Source of the DNA: Saccoglossus kowalevskii | Lineage: Eukaryota; Hemichordata; Enteropneusta; Harrimaniidae | Reading direction: 5' to 3' | Length of the DNA: 34,458 bases | Assembly: GCF_000003605.2 (NCBI RefSeq) | Contig: NW_003135337.1 | Location: 379,368 to 413,825 of the forward strand | Part shown: one piece after another, positions 19,901 through 30,300 of the stretch | Layout of the letters: every line of letters starts with the position of its first letter | How positions within the stretch are numbered: position 1 is the first letter of the stretch | Translations under genes and position numbers: made by a program | Notes under the pieces: generated by a model | What the model was told of the DNA's origin: nothing | The model's input: the letters and a program-made list of their open reading frames with translations, nothing else | Databases searched by the model: none

Positions 19901-22479
19901 CAGGCTGCTTGTTTCTATTTCATCTAGGAACTAGAATTATACAAACCAGAGTTAATTTCAAAACCAGCAATATTAGCCATTAATAAATTGGACACTGAAG
20001 AGTCTCAGGAAAAACTGCAGCCTTTATTAGAAAAACTCCAACAATGTGGTAAGTTCAGGTATTTCATGTTATATTACACTACAGTACATTGCATACTACC
20101 GGATTCTGTCGTAAATTCGCCCATCCGAAAAATCGCCCTGGGCGGTTTCACAGCTGGTGGGCCCTTTATTTGGGGTTCAAATTTTCAAATATTTTTAGGG
20201 GGCTTATATTTTCATTGAAAAATCCACCTACGCCGACTTTCAACACTGGCAGTTGGACCACCCAAAACGAAAGAAACTAAAATTGTATACATTTTTTTCT
20301 AGCTGGATTAATAAGTAGACAGCACATCTTTCTCCAATAAAATCACATTAACGAACATCGTGCGTCAAATACAATTATTTTGTTTCATTTTATTAGTAAC
20401 GAAAGTATATTCTAAAAGAAGTTTCAAATAACAACGAACACAACTGCATTGCTTAGTAGCGAATGATGATCATGGTAGCGCTATCCGGTCATGCTGCGTT
20501 TTACAATTGTTGATTATTACCTAGTAATGATTATAATAACGTGCAAAAAATAAATTCGTTGAATTGTTATGAAATGCAAATAAATTTCAACTTATTTCAT
20601 CGTAAGCGAATGATTCCGATCGCATTTTCAACGCTCGATGCTGTAGAAATGAATATCCGCCATGTTTTGACCTGACCTGACAGGTCAAATCGATAATTAA
20701 CCAATAAAAACGATAGATGATGCCAACGTGTTCAAATTACCATAACAAATTTAAATATGTTAATGTTATTGAACCCAGCATGGAAGAGATTTGCCGATGT
20801 TGTTGTACAATCTTTTGGCTTGGATTTTAATGGGAAAGCGGCATGATTTGTTTTTAAATAAAAAAATAGTTGTTTTCAAAAGATAAACTGAGCATTTGAA
20901 GAATAATTGAACATTATTTACAGCGATAACAACTCATTGTCGAAACGAAGCTAACCCGATCACGCTAGTCGCAATACACATCAATACTCTTGATGTGGCT
21001 ACGGCGAAACTTTTAGGCATCAGAAAAGATTAAAATAGCAACTTAAATAACTGTCGAAAAATCGCCCTGGGCGGTATCTTGGTCCCAATTTTTTTTTAAA
21101 AACCCAAACTGCCGTTTAACGGCCCTGGGCGAATTTATGGCAGAATCCGGTATGAGGTTATTACGAGGATACCTCAAAGTATGCAAGAAGACGGTACAGC
21201 TGAGTATCGGCTGACACGCAGCGGAGGTTAATGTGCAGCGTGCTGTCTGAGTGCACACTTTGAGGTATTCTCGTAATAACCTTATTATACATCTTTTCGT
21301 TCCAATGATACACCATGGAAATGCCGAAATTCAAAATGTTTAGAACAGAATCAGTGAACTTCTTTGTGTGGAGTCCGGTCAAACCCTGGTGGTAGCCATG
21401 TTTGTTTTTATTATTAGAGGACGCTTGCGCGCATAATCATCCCATATTTGGAATTCGCATTTCCTTGTATGGTAGGATGAAAATTACCCGTAAAATATCG
21501 CAAAATTACGGCACACTGTAACTTACGGTGGCGTTACGGTGACAGATGTATAATAATGTGATGTACACTGTGTTGCATTACATCACTCGTGTAACATTAC
21601 TGACACTGTAATATTATATTGCTTAGTAATATTACAAACCATTAAATCACTCTTACATTGCATTACATTATTGTAGTCTGAATACCCTGGGGAATATGAA
21701 ATCAGTTCTAATTATTCGGACAGCTGCTGCACATTGCTTTGACTTTAATTATGATTCTATGATTGACTGTAGTTGATGACAGATGCTCCTCACAATAACA
21801 TGCACATTATCACAAGGGTTCAGTTCTAGTGTGATAGACTGAAATAATTATTCAAACCAGTCTGTGTAGAATTAGAACTTGTACTTACATACTTGTCTGA
21901 AAACAACTACCAGTACATGTAGTAACCACCTCCTCACATTTTGATACACTCCTTCTAGGTATACTCGGTGCATGTTTTTGTCAAGAACTTTTGGCGAAGT
22001 TGAATAACAGGATACTTTCTTGCCTTAAATAATGTCACATAATCCTTTTTCTGGCTCACAGCATACAATTTTTTGACTGAGTGGACATAATATTTATGAT
22101 AATAGTGGAATTGTCTAAAAATTGAGTGATTTTTTTTTTTTTAAATATTATAATCCGGGTTAATAATTTGTGAAAGTTGACTCAAAGATCTGAGATTTAT
22201 TGCGGTTCAAGGTTCAGAGGATTGTAATCAGATAGCTCTCTTTCAATGAATAATATGTTGTTTGTTATTTTATTAGGTGATTATTCCGATCTTCCTCAAG
22301 ATATAGCACCATCAATGCCAATTAAATTTAAAGAAATTCTTCAAATATCTGCTAAAGAATCAACCGGACTTGAACCGCTGAAAACGAGAATCCGGGAACT
22401 GTTAGACAAGGAAGCAGATGAGGAAAGGGAAAATGATAGACAAGAACTGTTACAATCGAAAGCAAAAGAGAAAATATAG
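13744..22479 (+). CDS. GTPBP10: GTPBP10, Obg-family mitochondrial ribosome-assembly GTPase (exon 1 missing)
   Basis: Exons: 13744-13955, 14352-14443, 15278-15422, 16810-16883, 17336-17388, 18128-18313, 19928-20048, 22277-22479 (stop TAG). Phases match throughout, giving 361 residues; human is 387. The glycine-rich Obg domain ([20 protein letters not shown]) precedes the G domain. G1 is GFPNAGKST, split over exons 4 and 5; the G2 threonine is in FTTVKP; G3 is [11 protein letters not shown]4 is NKLD; G5 is SAKES. The highly charged C-terminus ends at KAKEKI. Established knowledge: GTPBP10 (ObgH2) is a mitochondrial GTPase needed for late maturation of the mitoribosomal large subunit. [19 protein letters not shown] aligns with human LFRKYGNFIDKLRLFTRGG, so only a few N-terminal residues are missing. 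It is not GTPBP5/MTG2, because the exon 2 start and the [17 protein letters not shown] form match GTPBP10 better. Confidence 0.93.
14352..14443 (+). CDS. GTPBP10: GTPBP10 exon 3
   Basis: 92 bases from TTGCAG to ATTG|GTAAGT. It continues the Obg domain with [20 protein letters not shown], matching human IPVPVGISVTDENGKIIG. Confidence 0.9.
15278..15422 (+). CDS. GTPBP10: GTPBP10 exon 4
   Basis: 145 bases from TTGTAG to TTGG|GTAGGT, reading [20 protein letters not shown] and ending [13 protein letters not shown]. The last residues lead into the P-loop completed in exon 5. Confidence 0.92.
16411..16736 (+). mobile_element. GGGGGCGGA-ended repeat, copy A, in GTPBP10 intron 4
   Basis: The ends TCCTCGGGGGCGGA and, inverted, TCTTAGGGGGCGGA match at 12 of 14 bases. 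The interior contains TAAGACGCGCACCACTGTAC at 16451-16470, shared in reverse orientation with 24441-24608. It is more GC-rich than its surroundings and carries no transposase. No clear target duplication was seen. Confidence 0.6.
16810..16883 (+). CDS. GTPBP10: GTPBP10 exon 5 (P-loop)
   Basis: 74 bases from AATTAG to CCAT|GTAAGT. It contains G1 FPNAGKST and ends IADYP in phase 1. Confidence 0.92.
17336..17388 (+). CDS. GTPBP10: GTPBP10 exon 6 (switch I)
   Basis: 53 bases from TTTTCAG to AGACAG|GTAAGG, reading [18 protein letters not shown]. The FTT motif holds the G2 threonine. This is the smallest exon recovered, and its phase agrees on both sides. Confidence 0.9.
17422..17660 (+). repeat. 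composite fold-back repeat, copy 1
   Basis: It begins TGAGGTTATTAAGAGAATAC, has a long inverted partner ending ...GGTATCCTGGTAATAACC near 17559, then a shorter tail ending GACAGATGTATAATAATA. It lies in GTPBP10 intron 6. The tail is internally deleted relative to copy 2. Confidence 0.8.
18128..18313 (+). CDS. GTPBP10: GTPBP10 exon 7 (switch II)
   Basis: 62 codons from ATTGCAG to AATAGG|GTAAGG. It encodes [14 protein letters not shown], then [20 protein letters not shown]. The family-diagnostic GMGH follows the G3 loop. Confidence 0.93.
18414..18708 (+). mobile_element. 295-bp AAAGGG-ended MITE in GTPBP10 intron 7
   Basis: The ends AAAGGGCAGTGGTTGTC and, inverted, AAAGGGCACTGATTGTC match at 15 of 17, and weaker pairing continues inward (TGCACAAGA-type block). 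ATT borders both sides, a possible 3-bp duplication as in PIF/Harbinger-type insertion. No coding capacity. Confidence 0.65.
18754..19890 (+). repeat. tandem array of about 141- and 157-bp units in GTPBP10 intron 7
   Basis: Units begin at GTGATATTTT at 18983, 19140, 19281, 19441, 19582 and 19738, with a more diverged unit before 18983. Each contains GACCTCTCTCAGATTTGTTC, TAATGATATCTTCAATTC and TTTTTGGTAAAA. The units starting at 19140 and 19441 lack the segment CGACTTCTTGTTGAAAACCG, so long and short units alternate and form dimers of about 300 bp. The array is bracketed by an inverted pair, TAGCTTCGCTGTTGAC (18754-18769) and GCTAACAGCGGAGCTA (19875-19890), suggesting the ends of a mobile element carrying the array. 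Confidence 0.88.
19928..20048 (+). CDS. GTPBP10: GTPBP10 exon 8 (NKxD)
   Basis: 121 bases from CATCTAG to TGTG|GTAAGT, reading [20 protein letters not shown] then LD, so G4 is NKLD. It lies between the tandem array (ending about 70 bases upstream) and the TA-flanked element (starting 50 bases downstream). Confidence 0.92.
20099..21150 (+). mobile_element. TA-flanked non-autonomous DNA transposon, 1052 bp
   Basis: The left end CCGGATTCTGTCGTAAATTC (continuing GCCC) and the right end, inverted, match with 2 mismatches in 24. TA borders both sides (20097-20098 and 21151-21152), as in Tc1/mariner insertions. Just inside each end lies GAAAAATCGCCCTGGGCGGT in the same orientation (near 20128 and 21057), a subterminal direct repeat. 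No transposase frame was found. It occupies the last GTPBP10 intron. Confidence 0.75.
21153..21557 (+). repeat. composite fold-back repeat, copy 2 (fullest copy)
   Basis: The first part, 21153-21287, is a hairpin: TGAGGTTATTACGAGGATAC at the left pairs with ...GTATTCTCGTAATAACC at the right. The second part, to 21557, is bracketed by TTATTATACATCT and AGATGTATAATAA. It directly abuts the TA-flanked element on its left. Confidence 0.82.
22277..22479 (+). CDS. GTPBP10: GTPBP10 exon 9 (last exon, stop codon)
   Basis: 203 bases from TTATTAG to TAG. It carries G5 ISAKESTG, then a charged helix ([20 protein letters not shown]). The ATG at 22246 lies in the intron and is not a start. Confidence 0.92.
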
Positions 22480-22930
22480 AATGTTGAGCAGACAAGCCTG
22501 TATAAATACCCTTTATACTTCTGGAGTGCACTCTTATGTGTGGTGAACCTGGTGTTAAAAGCTCTCCTTTATAGAGCCCTATTCTACAGGTTGCACGAAT
22601 ACATGCCTACATGTAAATAGACATGCAGGATATGCGGCTACAATTTTAAAGACGATGTAGAGGAAATTAGATGATGGCTAAATCTCTTACTCTTATGGTT
22701 AGCAGTTTGGCTAAAATATTTTACTGGAGTGGGACACAACAGTCACTTACAATTCAAGGCACATATACCAGAACACACAAAACTTGTTATCATATTTTTT
22801 ATTAAAGTTAATGTATTGATAGTGATATGAATATGTGTGACTATTAATTGGAGTTGTATGTAAATTTAAAGAATTTAGTAATTCCAACCAACAATTCATT
22901 GTGAATCAATAAAGCACAGCAATGAAAATG
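22480..22930 (+). terminator. GTPBP10 3' UTR and poly(A) signal
   Basis: AATAAA at 22908-22913, about 430 bases after the stop codon, is the first good plus-strand polyadenylation signal. Cleavage would fall near 22925-22940. Confidence 0.55.
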
Positions 22931-22939
22931 TACTTATAC

Positions 22940-24147
22940 TAGTCTACATCCACATCCATTGTGTTAGTGACCACTTTCAGACAGTCCAGAGGCATAAGCA
23001 ACTCGTGTATAAAAACTCCTTTCAGTAGATTTGCCTATGTTTAAGAGACCAAAATGATAATTAACATTACTTATTTGATTTTGTTGCAACAGTACCTCAT
23101 TATTTTTTCGACATGACAGATGTACGTGTTGGCAATCCATGAAAAAAAAAAAAATAATCCAAACTCCACCCGTGTATAAAGACCATTTTAATGAAGTCCT
23201 TTGGATGGTTGGTAAAAGCTAGTGCTAATAATTATATACTGCTAGTCTTACTTGACTCCAGCATTTGACAATTTTTAATATCAAATTTATACAACTTCAA
23301 AAATAATCTGGCTCAGTATGCACATCCTGGCACCAACACCTTGCAGCACCCACCAGTCGACTATTCAAAAACATGGCAGTAATTAAATATATAAAATACC
23401 ACAATATATCAATTATTTATATAAAAAAGGCCCTCTATAGCTGCACCACAAATCCAATACTTTGTAAATGATTGCATCATTGTAGCAAGCATTTAGTGTC
23501 TAGATAGCAAAATTCATATACAAAATTAAATACAATGTATAAGCAAATAAACAAAATATCATTCCATTTATATATGCAGTTTTTTTTTTACTACAAGTAT
23601 ACTGACCACTTGGAAATAAAGGACAACACACTGCTAATTATTGCATAGTAACAGGACAGGGGTGTGCACAATAGGCAAGTCAAGCCAATTTAATTTATTT
23701 AAGCAAAGATCTCTGTTCGAACCCTGTTATCACACAAAAGACAGTGCAGAGTCCTTTATTTAAATTATAATACCATGAACTATTGAAAAATTTAAATATA
23801 CATGGGAGTGGTATAGTGTGGTAAGCGTCTGCATGACACGTGTATTTCAGTTGAACGTAAACGTAAAATATATGAAAATGACTAGGATTTCATTACCTGA
23901 ACAAATAGAAATGGGTTTGTTATTTAAACCATCTATACAAAATTGGGGATACATTCAATGTTGAGTCGCACACGTGCACTATCTTGTTTGTGCATTGACC
24001 TCGCACAGTGCATGTAATACAAATGAGAATGCAGCATTTCAATAACAGGCAGCAAATGGTATTATAATACCCTAGTGTACATTCATGATGAACAATTTAA
24101 TTGAATATTTGAAACTTCACTTCCTGGTCATTTATCCGGGTAGAAGC
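22940..24147. other. convergent spacer and ACMSD 3' UTR
   Basis: No coding sequence seen. The minus strand has AATAAA complements at 23755-23760 and 23694-23699, about 390-450 bases past the ACMSD stop and the likely poly(A) signals of that gene. The rest is AT-rich and unstructured to my eye. Confidence 0.4.
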
Positions 24148-24303
24148 TTAACTTGTTTTAACCCGCTTAGGTGATGGCACATCAGTAGTATCGTTGACAC
24201 CTTTATCATTTGAATCTTGGTTTGGGCTTGAACACTTCGCTGGTTTGTATTTTGACCTGTCCAACCCGAGGAACTCACAGGCATTGCCAGCAAGTAGTTT
24301 GTC
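24148..24303 (-). CDS. ACMSD: ACMSD exon 8 (last exon, extended tail)
   Basis: 52 codons including [22 protein letters not shown] aligns with the human C-terminus NKLKAGNALAFLGLERKQF. A further 32 residues rich in Ser, Asn, Asp, Lys and Pro follow, ending [10 protein letters not shown] longer overlapping open frame exists in another phase but breaks the alignment. Confidence 0.92.
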   Translation of the reverse strand, partial: DKLLAGNACEFLGLDRSKYKPAKCSSPNQDSNDKGVNDTTDVPSPKRVKTS

Positions 24304-27300
24304 CTACAAGAAATATACATGTTCATCAGTATCAATGACAATGAATAATATCAAAAATATACATTTTGACTACACTACTTGGTACCCCCAAGTAAGTTGT
24401 ATTTTTCCCATGAAAAATCAATTGAATAGTATTTTCAGGAGAGAACATCCAGGCATTTTCACCACCTGACAACCACAACTGATTAAATAGCAGTTGCAAA
24501 CTCTCAAACAAAAGTACTTTAGGAGAGACTCTGCTGAAAAACAGAGCCCATAGAAATGCATGGTACAGTGGTGAGCGTCTTAGCAATATAGAACCGTTCT
24601 GTGATGAATAAATAGTACCAATTTTCACTTTTTTTATAAAATGATTCTTACTAAATACAAATTAGAATATGCTGCTCACAAATCAGAATTGATGACAGAG
24701 TTTCTGAATTAATACAACATAGATATATTGCAACAGTTTGACAATTCAAATTTGCTGTTGTGTCTGTACTAACCTTCAGCTCGGGAGTGAAATTTTCCAT
24801 GGATTCTATCAGTTTACCTGGATGATGTTCACCAAGAGGAAATGGGTAATCACTCCCCAGCAAGACATTACCCTACAAAAGATATTGAGATAGTATTACC
24901 CCACTGTGAAAACGGGACATAACTGGAAGTAATGCTGTATATATCAAAAGTACCGATAAGCTGTGTGTGCATTCAATTGGTCTTGTAGTTCTCAGTGTCT
25001 TTAAGCATCACTTTTTGGGAATGCCTAGTGGCTGAGTGGAAGCCAAGCTGGGGTGTGTAGCTAGAAGATTTGGTGCTGTGGTAGCCAGTTTGAATCACAC
25101 ATATGGTCTTGTAGTTCTCAGTGTGTTTAAGCATCACTTTTTGGGGATGCCTAGTGGCTAAGAGGAAGCCAAGCTTGGGTGTGTAGCTAGAAGATTTGGT
25201 GCTGTGGTAGCCAGTTTGAATCACACATATGGTTCTTTCTCCATATATATGTATAGCATTACGTTTACTTCCTTACTTATGTAATTATAATGTTATGCAA
25301 CCAATCAAGTTTCCCTTCACTCATCTATTCATGTAACTGGACTACCGGTACTTTATTGATCAGATTGATATCGTACATGCTTTATTAAGTGTTGGCCATA
25401 CAGGGCAAATCTATTTTGAACAATTTGAATACAAAAACAAGACTGATATGTGATATTTGAATGCTCAAGGCATCATGATAAAGGTAATTTTAGGATGATC
25501 GAATACAAAATAAGACACCAATATCAGGGAAATATACATGCGAGACATAACAAAATGTAACTTGGCCAATATTTTTTTCATAATGTATATCCAATTATAA
25601 AGAAGACCGGATAACAATTATTTGAGTTGTTGATTATTACGAGGATGACCTCAACAGCCAATTTTGCTTCATGTACATTCCCCTCAATCTATCATGAAGC
25701 CAAGGAGATTAATAATTATAAGTGTAGTGTTATGCTTACCTCTCCAATAACATCAACCAGTAAACTCAGAGCCTTAGGATCATGTGTTAACGAATCTGTA
25801 TAAAATTTTCCAAGATATTTGCGTGGATTAATTGGATTGTCCACTGCACACAGGTCCGGTCTGACGTTAAATCCATGTTCGATACGACCAATGGTATAAG
25901 GAAAAGCACCACCTGTCAGATTGGAATGATATACAGTGTTTCACTTATTGTTGCAAAAATCATTCTTTTGAAGATCATGTATAGTAAAATTAATGTATTT
26001 GTAAGCCCTGAATCTTTTTGGTATTCTATCCCACATTTCAGAAGTATATGCGTACAAACTGTCCTTCACTTTTTCATGATTATTAGTGCAAGCTCATCAA
26101 CTCATGTTTGAATGGCGAGATCAAAAAGCTGTATGCGTGGAGCATGAAGGTTGGCTTCCCTTGGCTGCTACCATGGTATAGTGCTACTCAAGTTTCATTA
26201 TCGTTTATATTTTGTTTGTAGCCTTTGACATACTAATATGAACTAGTATGTGCCATATACCAAATACAACAATTTACAGTATTTGCAAGATATCCAGATC
26301 AAAAGTTTCTTACAAATAGCTGAACATTAACAAGCATTTCTGTTTAGCAGATAATGGATGAGTAGCTAAACTATAACGTGCAAGAGCTGCAAGTAACATT
26401 ACGTTGTGGATCTGATACCATATTACAAAGCATGACAGTATTTACCTCCATGTGCAAAACAAACTTTAAGTTTGGGAAACTCTTCAAGAACACCTCCAAA
26501 TATGAGAGAACACATAGCTGTTGTGGTCTCTGCTGGCATACCAACCAACCAGGGCAACCAGTATTTAGACATTCTGCCACTTAGATCCATGTCCCAGGGA
26601 TGAACAAATATCGCACAACCAACCTCCTCTGCAGCCTACAAAGTTATGTACAAATATGCATCAATAATTTGTTGTTCATCTGAAACACACAAGATTCTGT
26701 TCACACCAGGATTAAATCAGATGAAGATTTTAGCTATTGATAACCTTAGCTAATATACTGGTATAAGTACAATTAGTACTTACAGCATATATGGGTTGTA
26801 ATTCTGGTGCATCAAGATTCATTTCATTGATATGGGAACCAATCTGAATACCAGGAAATCCTAACTCCTGTAAACATAAGTACATGTAGTATAACATAGT
26901 AAAATATGCATTGTTAAAAATGAATTCACTATGGCAGGGTAAGTACAAACAACACTGAACCTCGATCCAAGGTTGAGTTGTGTTTTCTAACCATGCATAT
27001 ACACTGGGACACTTAGCATAACAGTATTGTCTGTGGATTAGAATTTACCTGAACACATCTTTTCAGTTCCTGCACAGCCAACTCAGGTGCTTGCATAGGT
27101 ACTGTTCCAAGACCTACAAATCGTGTTGGATACTTTTTGCATGTTTTTGCCAAGTCATCATTTAGAATGTGACATAGATCTAGTGTATCTTCTGGTTTGG
27201 CCCAATAACTGAACATAACAGGTACAGTAGATAGCGCTTGTACACTAACACCTAAAGATGAGATTATAAATGAGATGGTAAACAAACATCAAGTTAAAAT

Positions 27301-30300
27301 TGTTGAGCTGAAAACATACAATATTAAAATTAAACAAATTTGAGCACTGTTAATACTATTTTCCAGATTTGTTTTTTCAATTTTGAGCAAGACCTAAGGT
27401 CAATGAAAATTGACACCTATTTAGCCAAAAAATAACAAAAAATTAGTGAAAAAAAACAACAACATAAAAATGTGCACTTATTGCACAAAATTTTTGCATG
27501 TAAAACTATGGCATTCAAAGAGTTAACAAAGTTTCTGCTGACACTGTTATACATGTTTACCATTTATATTGGCTATTTATGGAGGATTTCAGAAAACAAT
27601 GTGTCAACCAATTATGTAAAACATATGCAAACACATCACTGGAAAGTGAACATCGTGAACATCAAAATCCTAATTCTCTGTATCATAAATACAGCAAGTC
27701 CATTGGATTCAGCAATAATCATGTGACTTGACTACAATGTGAAAGTTTTTGCTGGTTTTGATAAGAAAGGCTTGACAAAAAATACAGAGAGAATTACCGG
27801 TAAAAGGATTAAAAAGTGAGCTACCTTCACAGATTGAAAAGCTTGGTCCAGATTACTGGGCACCACAATTTTATAGAAACCTTATACATGGTCCTTCAGA
27901 TATTTTTAACAAAAATACAACTAAGATTCATTACCAGTTTCATCCATCTCTTGTATTCTAACTTCAGGATCCCAACAATTCGGTTGAACTTCACGGAACA
28001 TTTGTCCATCTTTCATCATTTTGGCTTTGTCTTTACAGTGGTGATGTAACTGAACCCATCCACCATAACCATATCTCTGGAGAAAAGAATTTTTGATAAT
28101 TGATAAATGACTGTGCTAACGTCTGCGTTCAGTGACAGAATTCTATTTCCATCATGCACTGAGATTCTGCCTCAAAAGTACACAAAGGAAAATATTTGAA
28201 TGTGTTGTAAACGTAATGCACAAGGTGAACATTCAAATGTGTTTAAACATTTTTTAACAGCGTTTTACATTCTATTGTTTTCGGTGTCAGATGAATAAGA
28301 ATAAACACCGTAACGTTATAAGTTACAGTCTGCCGTAATTTTTCCGTATTGCACTCGGTATTTTCATCCCTTCATATTAAAAAATGCGAATTCCAAATAT
28401 GGAATGATTATGTGCGTTAACGTTCTCTAATAATAAAAAGAAACATGGCTGCCCTCAAGGTTTGACTGGACCCCACACAAAGAAGTTCATTAAATCTGTT
28501 CTAAATGTTTCGGATTTCGGCATTCCCATGATGAATTCCTGGGAGAAAATGATGTATAATAATAAGGTTATTACGAGAATACTGCTGTATGTCGGCCAAT
28601 ACTCCCGCTGTACTGTCTTTGTGCATACTTTGAAGTATCCTCATAATATTCAAATGCTGATGTATTTTTTTGTGTTAAAATTTATGAAGATTCATGCTAG
28701 TTTGGAAGAACCTCAGAGAATTCTTGATTATTTTCCACAATTTATACCATTTTAAGTTCCATCTCAGTATATAAATAAATATAAATTTCATTTGCAATAA
28801 TATTGAAATTGAAACTCGTACAATCAATATTTGATTATTGCAAAAAAACAAAAGAATTAAATGTCACAAAAACAATTAAATGTACCGCTCCTGGTTCAAA
28901 TTTGAGATTGATTTGAGTTGTTACAGGAATGCTGAATGACGAATGCAGCTCCTTGGTACACAAAATCAAATCAGTCAATTTAACCAAGGTCAAATACAGC
29001 TTTTCCTAACATGGTAATGAACAGGTTCGTTGGGTCCACCATGGATAATCAGCTTCAGTGTAACTATGTGAATCAAACCATCAATTATTAATGGTATTCT
29101 AAATGTTGATGACTACTGAACAGTGAACAACTTGTATGTTGTCACTTGTGTACGGTGTGCACGGAAATAGTAATGACTACTTTTTATTTTTCTAAATCAA
29201 ATCAAATTAATCAAACAGTGATTTTGCATCCAGACCCAGTCCTTTTCAATTGATGCACACATAGAATAATACATCACATATCTCTGTACATGGATATCTA
29301 AATTGGATACCCGAACATGACATAACAGCTACAGTTTCATATGCTTGTATCTAAATACAACTAAGGTAACAACAAGGGGAAATTAGTTAAAAATTCATCT
29401 GTGATACAGACATTCTTTAAAAGATACTAAACATGTTACTATAACAACCTATACATCGTCTAACGCTTGGACATTAGTGAATATGGTAATGCATATGCAG
29501 AACCAATATTTGCCTAAAGGACTACCTGACTATCAATTGTAACTATTTTTTACAATTCTGACTATCTGAAACACCATTTTAAACACTTTTAGTCATGTGA
29601 ATAACCCTTGAATTACACAGGACATTCATAATGTTCTAGACTATTTATTCGCCTTTGTTTTCTAGCTATGATCAAATAACAGTGGCGTTCACGTTTACCA
29701 AGTCGGCACCTGCCAAAACTTGTGTGTGAACGGGCATGTGCCGAAAAAAAATCAATCTCGATAGATAGATAGATGCTTGGGATCGAAACTCTACACATGC
29801 AGAGATTTGCTGCCTGTACGCCCGGCACAAGCCGAAATCACGCCCTTGGTGGTAAATTTAAGAGAACATATGCTCAATCATACTAGTATGAAATGACGAT
29901 GACAGGAAATGCAGATATACTAGTATATGCTCGGATGCTGTAGTTACGAATGAAATGAATGCAAACCGCCGTCAGCAACGCATATTTATGTGCTACTGCA
30001 ACTGCTATTTTCTGGCAATGCTACATAGCCGTGAAAAAAATAATTGTATTTTCGAATCTTATTCGTTCATGAGTACGATGACTCGTAATAAATACCATAA
30101 CAACAGATCGATATAATTTCAATATAGCAATTATTATCATCATATGCGTATTGTTTTCCATGTTTGGGTCAAATAACAGATCAACGAATAAGGGTGTCGG
30201 TCCTAAGTGGGTCTCGAATAATGTGAACGCAACTGCTGTAATGCCTTTGCAAACAATTAAAAATTTCGGCATGTGCCGAGATCCTGTATCGTGAACATAG

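Noticed and set aside
24132-24341. 69-codon minus-strand frame overlapping ACMSD exon 8
   Set aside because: Wrong phase; the spliced frame that matches ACMSD ends at TAA 24150-24148.
25022-25110. A functional tRNA gene
   Set aside because: A and B boxes are present, but no acceptor stem pairs and the unit is tandemly duplicated.
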